Positions 13,901-26,400 of a stretch of 64,000 nt of DNA are shown in pieces (the stretch's first letter is position 1; every line of letters begins with the position of its first letter). The notes beneath the pieces were generated by a model. It was not told the origin of the DNA. It worked only from the letters and a program-made list of their open reading frames with translations, and did not search any database. The DNA is from Seriola aureovittata (lineage: Eukaryota; Chordata; Actinopteri; Carangiformes; Carangidae): positions 18,653,640-18,717,639 of the forward strand of contig NC_079384.1 of the NCBI RefSeq assembly GCF_021018895.1, in the 5' to 3' direction. Position numbers and translations under genes: made by a program.

Positions 13901-15195
13901 TCTTGGAGAATTTTTCTACTGTACTTGGTCGCCATTTATTTCCATTTATTTCTACATGGTTAAAAAATCTATACATTTTCTCTTCCAGCTTGCTCGAATT
14001 GTGAAAACCATCCAGTGTGCACATCCAACCCTGACAGGGAGCAGCAACAAAGGAAAAGGAGACACTGTCCACATGCTGAAATTTGCATCAACTAAATATT
14101 TACTGCAACGTTTTGACCTGCAGGGTCTTTGTCATTCATGTAAATAAAGCATATAATGGTGCACGTAACACTTTTTTTTGTTGATGTCATATTATCAATA
14201 AACAGTAAAAAAGAAACCTCTCCATAGTGCCGTATATACAAGACAAGGAAGAAACTTCTACTGGGTTGACCCGCAGGGTTGTGCTCATTGCCAGTCCACA
14301 TCTGTCATTGCCTATCAGGAGAGCGAGGATATCTGAGGATGGACGTGGGGTTGAAAGACAATAGTGGTAGATCTCTGAAAATGTGTTTTAATTTGATATT
14401 TGTTTTAACTATATGCTAATGTATGTTTATGGCTCCACAGATGTAAAAACCTAATGGGGCATGTGATTAAAGGTGCCCTGTGTTATTTTTGGTTAGTTTG
14501 AGACTTGTTGGTGAAGCAGTTCCTAGCCTCATCCATCCATTCCCTCTTATATCCTCGACTGAAGAATCTGTTGGTAAAACCTTTCGCCTGTCTGGTGAAT
14601 GAGTCATCACTGCTAATGATAAACTGATTCTTAATGAGGACGGATGAAATGGATGTCTGCATGACAAAGACCTGCTGAAGAGGTCGAAACATTGCAATAA
14701 ATAATTGGCAGCTTGTAAATTTCCGTGCAAGGACAGCGTCTCCTTTTCCTCTAAATCCATTAAGCCTGTGTTTGTCACATCATTGCTGCATTTTGTCCAT
14801 TTCTATCAGTTGTGATGACACTGAACTGCACCACTTCCTGATATATGGTCGTGTAATGACATCACAACAACACAGTCACATGGAGAAAGAAAACAAGTCA
14901 TCAACAAGCTCATCTAGATTCTCTGAACCATTTATTTGGAGTCAGGACATAGCCGTTCTTCACTGTGAGTGATCACATGATCTGTTGATAATACTGAAAT
15001 ATTGATCAGTGCAGTTTTAAGTGCAGATTCATTTATACAGTCTGATAAAAACTGTGATAAAAGCAGATGAAGCCTCAATGATCAACACAGTGTTAGCAAC
15101 TTAGCAGAGAGCCTGCTGATAGAAGTGAATGGAAATCAATGGCTGAAATTTCTATAGCACAGCAGCACAAGTGATTTCTAGTTACTGGACAAGGA

Positions 15196-15227
<32 letters not shown>

Positions 15228-16885
15228 GTGATGATGCATCAGAGAGGAGGAAACTCTCTCTGAGCTGTAATGTTTCCTCAGGCTCTTACCTCTGTGTATG
15301 ACTTGCAGATTGCTGTGCAGATGCTCCAAAGCTTTTACTATCTGTAATAACAAAGGCCATTAATAAGCTAATGAGAGTTATATAACAAATATGTGTCATT
15401 AACCGAAAATGAGTTTTTAATCAACCCACTGAGACAGCGATCTTTCCCAGGATGTCCTCGGGGATGGTCATCCCCTTCTCGATCACCTGCTTGTAGAACT
15501 TGTCGAGGGAAGTGTCCATCAGCTCCATGCAGATCCAGACGTCGCCCTGGCAACAGTCAAATTTGGAAACAGATCAGGAAAAAGAAAAAAAAGAAAGAAA
15601 GCAACAACAACAAAAGCAGCCAGCCCGGATTCCAAACAGACAGGAAGCGACAGATTTTCCGATGTTTCAGTCGCGGTGAGGAAATCCTGAACATCCAGTC
15701 GCTGCTGCAGGAAGTTTTCTGCATCCGAAAACCTTCAGAGGTGTTTGTCATTAACACGCAGGAGCGGCTCTAGTTCTGCTGCACGTCAACAATGGACACA
15801 GATTTTTTCACTGTTTATATAACACAATCAGTTTAAATGATCTATTACATTATTTTTATTGACGCAACATTTCATTATATCACAAACTATCTCTGAGTAT
15901 CCCTGAAAAATCAAGGGATATTTTATTTAAAAATGTATATATCAAAGATTTTTTTTATTGCTCTAGGGTCATGGCCTCGTCAGCATCAGAAGCATCTGAT
16001 TAATGAAACATGGCAGTATTGATGATCAAATAACCACAATTTTAGAAATACTGCTAAAGACTTTGTCAAAGATTACAACAGGGTTCTAGAGCGTTCAATC
16101 TGTAACCTAACATCATTCATTTCATATCACCCGTGCTCACCTTTTTACTCATGTTTCTAAGCATACACACATTCATGAACACTCAAAATGATTTAAATGA
16201 GTATGCAAATAATTAGACAGCAACTAACGATTATTTTCATTATCGAGGTTTTTCTCGATTGATTGTTTGGTCTGTAGGAATTCGGAACACAGTGAAAAAT
16301 GCCAATGCTAAGGAGACGTCATCAAATGTCCCAAGAGATTCAGTTTACTGTAATGCAAGACCAAGAACCTGGAGTGAAAAATGACCTCACCTACTGTTAA
16401 ACTAGTTGACAATTCATTTTCTATCAATCAACTATTTAATGATTTGACCAATCTTCACAGCTCTGAAGGAGTTTACTGCCTGTCAGGCTCCACATTACTC
16501 TACCTCTCTGAATAGAGCTCCATAGAAGGTGACTGTGTAGAAACAGTCCACTGTCCTCATGGAGATGTCCAGGTCCATGAGCAGCCTCTTCTGCTCCTGA
16601 GTGTTCACCGTGGCCCGGATCCTCTGGGGGGGGGGGGGGGGGGGGGGACAGGAAACACAACAACATGACAACACAACCTTTAGTCAAATGTCAGTTTGTG
16701 TTTCTCTCGTTCGCACTTTTAAAGGATCTTTTTTTTTTCGTTTTATCATTTTCACCTTATATTTAGGTTTGTTTTATTATAAATGTCTAATTTTACCGTC
16801 TAATTTCTAGCTTACTGTTGTCATCCTGTTCAAAACCATGAAAAGCACTTTGTAACTTTGTCTTGAAAAGTGCTCCATATAGTTA

Positions 16886-16916
<31 letters not shown>

Positions 16917-18051
16917 CATCATCATCACTAAACAACCACGGGTTCCTCTCGGCAGCTGAGACTCGGAACATGAAGCTAATTGATGCTACAAAGCAGAGGA
17001 GGCTATAAAAAGATATCAAAGTGCTTCCAGCTTGAGATATCCACTCTCTGAAATGTCATTAAGAAATTGCATTTAAAGGGAAACTGTCAAGACAAGATCT
17101 GGAAGATCAAGAAAAACTTCAGATAAAACCTCCATATGACAGCAGAGGAAAGCAAAGAGCAAAGCAACATCTGGCAACATCAGACTCGTTGCCAGATGTT
17201 GCTTTCTTTTACACAGTTCACACCAGCCTAAAGGAACTGAGCCAAACTGGTAAACCTGCCAAAGAGTTCTTAAAACACAGAAACAAACTGTCCTCAGGTC
17301 TTTATTCACCCACCTTGACGGCCATGATCAGGCCACTGGGCACGTGCCTCATCTTGTCCACCACGCCGTACGCTCCTCGGCCGAGCTCGCAGATCTGCTC
17401 CAGGTCATCCGCCTTCACCTCGAAGTTCTGCACAAGAGAACAAGACCAGACGAGGGAAGATGACACATATTTTACACAGAGAAGAAGAAGAGCAATGACA
17501 GGAGTGAACACAGGTAATCAGTCTGCTGGTAACAAAGCTATGAAGTCTCCGACTCCTTCACTGTGCAGCAAGATGAAAAACCTCTTAACATGATTCAAGC
17601 AAAGAAAGCAAAACATTCACTTTGACTTGAGGCCAAGTGGAGCAGAGAGAAAACAGGCACCTCTGCCAGTGGAAAATTCCACTTATTTGATGAGTTTAAA
17701 ATAAATATTTTTACTGCCCAATGGGCAATAAAAGACATTCCAGTCTCCCCACAATCACAAGTGTTGGATTCAGCTGTAATGTTCAGTGGGGCGTTCTTTA
17801 CAGCCAACAGATCCTTTATTAAGCCGACCTCTGTACGCCGAGAGAGAGAGGGACCTGACTCGACCAAAAATACACCGGCAGAGGAAAAACAGTGAAAAAG
17901 AATTATGTAACAGAGCAAAGTAAGAGAAGAAGAGAATATAAAGCTTGAATGGGATCAGGAAAGATAGAGAGATGAGAGGAGAAATAAAAGAAAATTACCT
18001 TCTCTCCAATGGTTACACAAGCTTTCGAATCCAGATCTCTGGGGGGTCTGA

Positions 18052-18137
<86 letters not shown>

Positions 18138-18149
18138 AGCAAACACACA

Positions 18150-18217
<68 letters not shown>

Positions 18218-21200
18218 CTTTAATACTCTAAATTTTTCTGACCACTTTTAAAAATCAAAGTTCAGTATAAATGTTTTATTTTTACTAGCTTTTCTTGGAG
18301 CTTTCAACCACATCTCATGGTTTTCCTTCATTGGCAGTTAAGAATTCTCTCAGTATAGTTCAATGAAATCACTCATACTGCTCTTCTGAAAGCCTCAAGA
18401 CTGTGACATATGTAAGCTCAGAAAAAAAATAGTTTTTTCTGTCAAAGTTACAAAATACTTGAGAAAAGAAATTAAAAAATAAAAATTGTTAATTGATTTT
18501 AAATAAAATAATTAAATAAAAAATATTTTAAATGAAAACATAGAATAAAATGAAAAAAAAAATATATGGAAAATAAACAAAAATAAAATAATGAACAAAT
18601 AAAATAAAAAAATAAATACAATTTAAAATAAATACAATAGAAAAAAAATGATTAATTAGGAAATCTAAAAAAAATACAATTTGATAAGCAAATTGATAAT
18701 TACTAAATTCACAGTGTGATATTTCACGTGAAGTTGGCTTGAAACCGAAACGCCTCTGCTGCTGCAGCTTTTTTAATGACGACGATTCAAACCGATGAAG
18801 ATGATTAAAACCAACTGAATATTTCGTCTCTCTGCGGCTCAGAATAATTTGGGGCTGCGCTGATCTACAGGCAGCTGCAGTCTGAGTTCATGTTAACAAC
18901 ACTGAGGAGACGACACAAGAACAACATGTACAAATCATTCTGTGGAAGCTCTTATTGAGTTGAAAATGTGCAAATATCAGGGGTGTGATACAAAGAAATG
19001 AATACTGATGTTCATGACAAGCTGCTGTACCCGGGCTTTTCATTTCATGTGATTTGGTTCAGAGCCATCAGGTCTACAGAGGTATGAGCAAAACAGGATG
19101 TGAGGATCAAGCAGAGATATAACAAAAGCGCAGCATGTAAACATCATGTAGTGAAGAGTCTTACACTGCGGCGGGAGTGGGCTGCTCAAACACCTCCTTG
19201 GAGAGCTTGAGCACCGGCTTCCTCTTACCTGAAAACACACAAACACACACATCATTAGAAAACTCTGATGCTTCAGATACAACCTGCAAAACACACACCG
19301 TCAGACAACACATTGGTCAACCATCAGAGATTTTTTCTTTAATGTGTCAGGTTGTATGAAGCCATTGTTGGCAGTGATGCACAGTGAGCAAAGCATAGTG
19401 AGATTGAAGTTTTGTCATATATATTTGGAGCTGATCAATGAGTTGATTAATCAATTATTTGATCACCAGAAAGTTTATCAACAAAACATTTTAAGTCAAT
19501 TTAAGACAATTTAATAACTGATCGTCAAGAAAATGATCAGATCTCAGTAATAGATCATGAAAATATTGTTATTTAATTGTTGGCGGGGATAAGGAAAATC
19601 CAGGTAGTTCTCTGACCTGAAAACATTGTAGAGCTGTAGATAACAATTATTTGATTTGATTTGATAATTTTATTTCGAATGTGTGAAAGAACTAAAAAAA
19701 ACAAAAAAACAAAAAGCAAAAACAAACACAAAAAAAGAAAAGCACAATGGTCTCAATGAAAACAGTGAACTTAGACCTAACAGAAAACATGATGCAATGC
19801 AATGTCAACCACATCCGAAAGGGAGTGTTATTCAAAATCAATTTATCTGTAAATTATTATTATTTAGATTAATCAATTAATCCTTTTGTTGATAAAATAG
19901 TGAAAAATGCACATCACATGTTCCAAGGCACCAAGGTGACATTCATGGTGCTGTCTTTGTCTTACTGACGGTTCACAACTTAAACACAGTTTACACTGAT
20001 GTAAACAGAGAAAAGCAGGAAATCATCACATCTGAGAAGATGGAACCAGAAAAGTTTGGACTTTTTGGGTTGAAAACTTCTTGGAGATCGTTCTTATGTC
20101 GAACAATGAATCATTTCTGCTCTGTTCTGAGCATATGTGAGTATGCGTAAGCTTGTGCGAACAGTTTGGTCTGAGTGAAGCAGAAACAGGAGAAAACAGA
20201 CTGATGAGACTCCAGAGGGGCTGATGGTCTCACTAACAGCCGGGCAGCACCAGATGAAAGCATACTTCACTTCTTAACACAGCTCAGGATAAGAGATCAG
20301 TTGATCAGAGTTCATCCTGGTCAACATTTTACTCCCCGTTTCCCTTCAGCAGCAGCACAGTCTGTAAACTTCACATGGAGCCATTTTTAAAACCTGCACG
20401 TACAACTGGACTAAAGCAAACCTGTTAAGTGTCAACAAGTGACTCAAAGTCTCTGCACTCCAGTCAGCAGCTTCTTAAAACCTCCCACTGAGGCAAAATG
20501 AGTCAAGCTTCCTGCAGCCGTTGCTCCCTGACTGTTTCTGCCCGGGTCAGGTCACAAAGACCTAAATACAGACCAGCACAGACCAGCACAGACCAACACA
20601 GACCAACACAGACCAGCACAGACCAACACAGACCAACACAGACCAGCACAGACCAGCACAGACCAGCACAGACCAGCACAGACCAACACAGATCAACACG
20701 GATCAACAAGGACCAGCACAGACCAGCACAGATCAACACAGACCAGCATAGACCAGCACGCAATGCTCCTGATGCATCACATCCACTCTACGTCTTCACA
20801 TTTCCTGTTGATATGGCAACTGCAGCTTCATCTCATCATGGACACTTACGGTTGGATGCAGTAAGTGACTCCAGATCCTAACTGAATGCAGCAGATGCTG
20901 AAAGCCAGAAGAAGAAGATGAAGAAGAAGGAGAAGAAGAGAAAGAGGAGGAGGAAGAGGAGGTCTGGCAGCCCAGGTGTGCTCGCTCCATCTGGAGGTGC
21001 TGCACTGATGGTTTAACGGCCGGGCATCTTGTGAACGGGGCGTCGCAGCGTTCCTGAGGGTGTGTCCGTGTGTGTGTGTGTGTGTTTGTGTGTGTATGAG
21101 AGTTGTTGCACTAGCATCTGACTCAAACCTCCTCAGACTGGCTGAGGCCAGCAGCAGCTGCAGGAAACATGACACACAGACCTGCTCTAACAAAAGGTGA

Positions 21201-21510
21201 CGCCAGACAGGAGGGAGGGAGCGGCCATGTTGGACGTGTAACAGCTAATGTTTTTTTTTCCTGCAGCTGACACACTCTGCTTTCAGGTAATAGTTAAGGT
21301 CACCCCCCCCCCCCCCCCCCCTCCCTGATGTCATTACACCCTATTAAAAGTAAAACTGAAGGTGTGTCATCGGAGGAATAACTGGCATTTCTCACATCGC
21401 TGTCATGAGAGAAAATACAAACACACGTATCTGTGGTCGGATCAGTCATTCAAAAAGCTGTCCTGAGGGCATAACACACACGCACGCACGCACGCACGCA
21501 CGCACGCACA

Positions 21511-21587
<77 letters not shown>

Positions 21588-22457
21588 TTGTTCAAACAGT
21601 GCAGGGTGTGACACTGCTGTGCTATGTGGCCCTCCACTGGCGGCCTCTTGCTGCTCCACACTGCAAAACAGCTTTGTTGCACTAAAATGTCACAGCCCCT
21701 CCTACATACATTTACACAGACAACAATGGTAACTGGAAACCAGCTCCGTGCAAACAGCCCCGACACACACTGAAAACTAGAAAACACCTGCAGCAACTCT
21801 CTCAAGTCTGCGCTGAAACACCCGTCAATCGTATCGACTGTGATCGGATCAATACGGAGGGTTCGGTGCAGCTGGCGGCCTCAGAACTGACCTGAGAAAA
21901 CACAACAACCTGTGGCCTGAGTCCCGCTGTTACAGTCTGTTCACACTGAGTGCAAAATAAACAGTGGAAGTCGTCAGTCAGTGACACTATGAGCCTCTGA
22001 GGGTTTAGTGCAGGTTTGTTTTGATCCCTGACACAGATACAGTGTGTACATAAACTTCAGTGTAACATTATGTTGTGCTGATTCATGGGCAGGAATTACT
22101 GAGGCCACAATTAATTAATGTGTGCACCAAACTCCTGCAGAGATTCGCACTAACGATTAAGTACCTTAATTATTTATTACTAATTTATTTGATTGTAAAT
22201 ATGTTCTCACTTGTATTGTACCCCCCCTTTTATTATTCATTTTCTTATATTTTTTGTTTGTTTGCTGATGTTATTAAAGCTTTTTAAAGCTATTATATTG
22301 TATCTCATTGTCAGCTTTGTCATTTTCTTTTCTTTTTGCTTCTCAGTCTGTGGCTTTGAACTGCACTAACATGTATGGAAAGTGCTGTACAAATAGAGTT
22401 TGATGGATCGTATTGACTTTCCACAGAACTTATACATATAACTTATATATCTATATC

Positions 22458-22525
<68 letters not shown>

Positions 22526-23432
22526 TCCAAAACTCAAAGATAAAAAAACTGAAAAAACAGCAAATCCTCACACAATTGATACTTGAGTGAAATAAATCTT
22601 TCAAATTGCTGATCCTGATCTAAAATCAGAGTTTGATAATATTTTGCTGATGTGAATCCTCTCATCAATGATCAAATCTGCCAATCTGAAAATCTGAATC
22701 CATTCAAATCTCACAACTTTCAACACTTTAATTGTTTTAAGGGAGCAAAATTACTTGAAATTTAAAAAAGTTTTCTCAAATATATTTACAGCTGAACAAT
22801 GAGTTGATTAATGAATTATTCCATCACCAGAAAATCAATCAACAACAATTCAAACGACTTCTGGAGTGTGATGTCGTCACTTTGGGGAAAAGAGCAAACT
22901 AATAACTCCTCTTAAAGAAAACAATGAGATTCCAGTAATGGATCACAAAAATAATAATTATTTAATCGAGGGTGAGGGATAAGGGTGATCCAGGTGTTTC
23001 TCTGACCTGAAAACATTGCAACATTCCGACGCGAACAGATTCTCACTAATGGATCCAGATCCAGTTGAAATGTGTTTATGAGATGAACCTGTTCACAGAC
23101 GGTGACTGGAAACACAAAAGTAGCTAGGTGTTAGGTTTTACAAGAGAGAGGATCAGTGAATACTTTCATATGCATTAACCAGAACCAGTGGAACTCCTGT
23201 CAGATGATTGACCTCAGACAGTGTCGGAACAAAAGGTTCACTGTGTGATTACAAAGCAGCAACACCATCCCTGTTTTTTTTTTCTCCATGAGAGCACACA
23301 CACCGAATGACTGACTGACTAAGAGATTCTTCCTTTCAGCTGCACTCAGATCATGAGACAAGAGGCAGCATGCTCCTCACAGGAAGATTTATTCTGTTAT
23401 CAACGTGCTCAGTGCATTTCAGTCCACTTTAT

Positions 23433-23477
<45 letters not shown>

Positions 23478-26400
23478 CACACACACACACAGCCGCCCTG
23501 ACGTGAACAGTAAGGGCTGCAGGCACAGATTTGTGCAGTGAGTGATAAGTGGCAGGTAGAGGCGTGCTGCAGGCTGAGGTGGCGATGCAGCAGGAACACA
23601 TGCAAATCAACCTGACGTGCAGCTTCAGCATGAGGAGGCTGCACGGCTCCGAACCTGCTGCTACTGAACAACAAGAGTAAACAGAAGGTGTAAAAAACAA
23701 AGGGGGGTGGGGGTGGGGGGGTCAGAGGGGCAGCTGATTATATAATCTATGTTGTTGGCAGGAGGAAGCTTGTGCTCTGTTCTGTATCAGAATACAAAGA
23801 GATGATGGAACAAGTATTCAGGTCATTACAGTAAACGCAGCAATTAAAACTGAAACAATTAGTCAATTGATCGATTAATCTGTTGAAGTTTGACGACTCA
23901 TTACATTTACTTTTTTAATAAATATGCAAACAAATTCCCTGATTACAGCTCAAGCGAGTGGGGCAAATCAATTTCTTCTATTTCAACTTGGGATCTAATT
24001 ATTATAATTAATCACTTTTTTCTGATATGTTACAGACCAAATAACACAGTTAATTAAAATGATAATAAGATAAGTAGATTAATCTTTTATTAAATTAGTC
24101 AGATGCTTTGTTACCGAAGAACAAACGAAAAAATGTCTGTGTTAAAATATACCAGTCTCTAAGCAGCTGCATGTGCTGACAGCACCTGCTTTTTCAGCCA
24201 CTCAGCGGCAGCAGAACGAGCCGTCAACACAACATTTACATTATATTCTTTGATATGGAATCAGCAAAAAGTCGCCTAATTACACTTTAAGCAACATGTC
24301 CATTAGTGTGGAGTAGTGTTTGTTTGCAGCTCTGCGTTTGGTTTTTCCAACACGCAGTATAAAAGTGCAATATTTAAATCACATGAACAGCTGCTGTTGG
24401 TAAAATGTGTCACATTGTTGTGGATTGTTGCATTAGCATTGTGGTGCTACAGAGACGCTCCTGCCTACGAATCATATTCTCCAGACTAGAGGAACATGTT
24501 TGTTTGGTACAAGACCCCCCAAAAAAAATCACATCATCATCATTTTTATATTTTTTTCAATGAAAAGAAAATTAAAATTATCATTCCAAAAGAAGTCGCA
24601 AAATCTGCCAGAAATAATCACTATATATTTTTTTTTGTGTATCCTGCAGCCCTAATTTGCATGTATGTATACATGTGCGATGTTCAGCCAACAGCTGTGG
24701 CTCTAGACACAGGTTTACAGTAGCAAACTGAGTCCCACTGTGGAGCATCATAAAGACTCAGGTCAAGTACAGACACCTGCAGACCTCTACAGGACTATAA
24801 AGCACGTTATTGCCAAGATGACCACTGTTTTCACACATGCTCTGCAGCCCTGACCTTATCTAGACTTTACCCAGAGGAGCTTTGTGTGTGTATGTGAGAA
24901 CGCAAATGTCTGAATCAGCTGAACTGGACTTTACCCTGCCAGCTCCCTGGTTCAGAGTCCGTCTAATGTCCGACTGAGCCAATGTGTGAATACAGCGGGT
25001 CAGTGTCCGAGCAAGTGGACGCGCTGATGATGTTTCTATCCTGCGACTGGCGCGAAACCGCAAGGACACAGACATCATCACTACAGATGAGTCGTCTGAA
25101 CGTTTTCATATGCAGAAAACATCTGAGGAAACATGATGAGCCATCTAAAAATACCCCGTCTCAGACTTTCTCCAGATTATGTTGCATAACTCAAATACAC
25201 AATTCCTTCCTTTATTCTTGCTGAGCTCAGCATCGAACTCGCACACTGTGGTGGGCAGAGTGGGTTAATTAAAAGCAGCAGTACGTATCATTCTCAGTGA
25301 TTTGCAGCACATGAGCTGAAGTATGCAGCGAAATGCCAGAGGGAGGCCACAGGAGATGAGAGCTGGGACACTCCTTGTTCCCACTGAAACCAGCGAGAAC
25401 AAGGAAGGAGAGTAATCGGCTTCGCTGCAACACGCTGCAATTATCATTTTCTCAAGAAGCGGCTGAGGAGAGAACAGCTGAAGGACAACAATGCTCCCAG
25501 TTTCTGCCACACCCGGCTTGAGCATGCAATCAGCCTCGTCATGCGTGTCAGTTTGAGAGCAGTGAAAAAAAGAAAATATATAATACTGCTGACAGGAGGG
25601 TTTGCAGGGCAGCGAGCGTGTGCAGAAACAGAGACGGAGTGCATGCAGAAAGCCTCGGTGTGTGAGGCCAGGCCTGCGTGATAATGAGGCCTGGATGACG
25701 GGGACACATGGTGCCCGCTGCTAACCCACACATGCACTCCGGCTGGAATTCCAACAATCCCAAATGTCCCTCAATGGAATTCCACAGAGCCAGAGGAAGA
25801 CAGATCAATCACAGGGAGAGGGAGGGGGGGCAGTGAACCGCAACCACTGACACAAGAAGGGACAGGAAAAGACAGCCACACAGTGAGCAGCACAGAGGGA
25901 GGGGAGGGGGGGGGGGGGGGTCGGCTGGTTGGTAGCAGGGAGAGATTTGAAAATAACTCCAGTTGGAGCCCTCGGCTGTTTGCCGCCCTGCGACCGCTCT
26001 GGCAGTTTGTGAGGTACTCTACACTTCCAAAGATGGCAGCTCCTTTAGGTTACAGCTGTTGGACACTCCTTTGGGAATCATGCCGTCAGCGGCTCATGCT
26101 ACACTTCCTGTGCACTCGGTTCAACTTCGACGACACACACGCAGGGAGCGGAGGGTGTGGGGGGGTGTCAGCTTCAGGTGGCCTCAGAGCAGGAACTCTG
26201 AGTCCAGGACAAACACCGAGCAGAACCCTCGACTGCACAGAGACAGCACACGACCTTAAGGCCCAGATAAACTGTGTGCTAAGCAGAGATCCTGCAGGTC
26301 ACAGCTGTGTGAGATGGGCCTGATAAAAATCATGTCACAATCTGTGTTAGACTGTTCGATAACAGTTTTGGGACATGTCCGACTGAGCGACGAATCTGCA

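Noticed and set aside
17161..17205. The 18-bp hairpin as a microRNA precursor
   Set aside because: Stem too short and not extended by flanking pairing; typical pre-miRNA stems are about 30 bp or longer.
18009..18251. Long open frames of TH/CV repeats around 17903-18251
   Set aside because: Pure translation of the CA/TG microsatellite; the overlapping real feature is map2k6 exon 3 on the minus strand.
20498..20881. 127-residue open frame with TDQHRP repeats
   Set aside because: Produced by the 10-bp minisatellite, which is stop-free in all plus frames. No start context, splice signal or similarity.
25883..26323. 146-residue plus frame in a GC-rich patch of map2k6 intron 1
   Set aside because: No recognisable domain; GC-rich patch favours stop-free frames. 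Could be an alternative first exon or regulatory patch but nothing supports coding.
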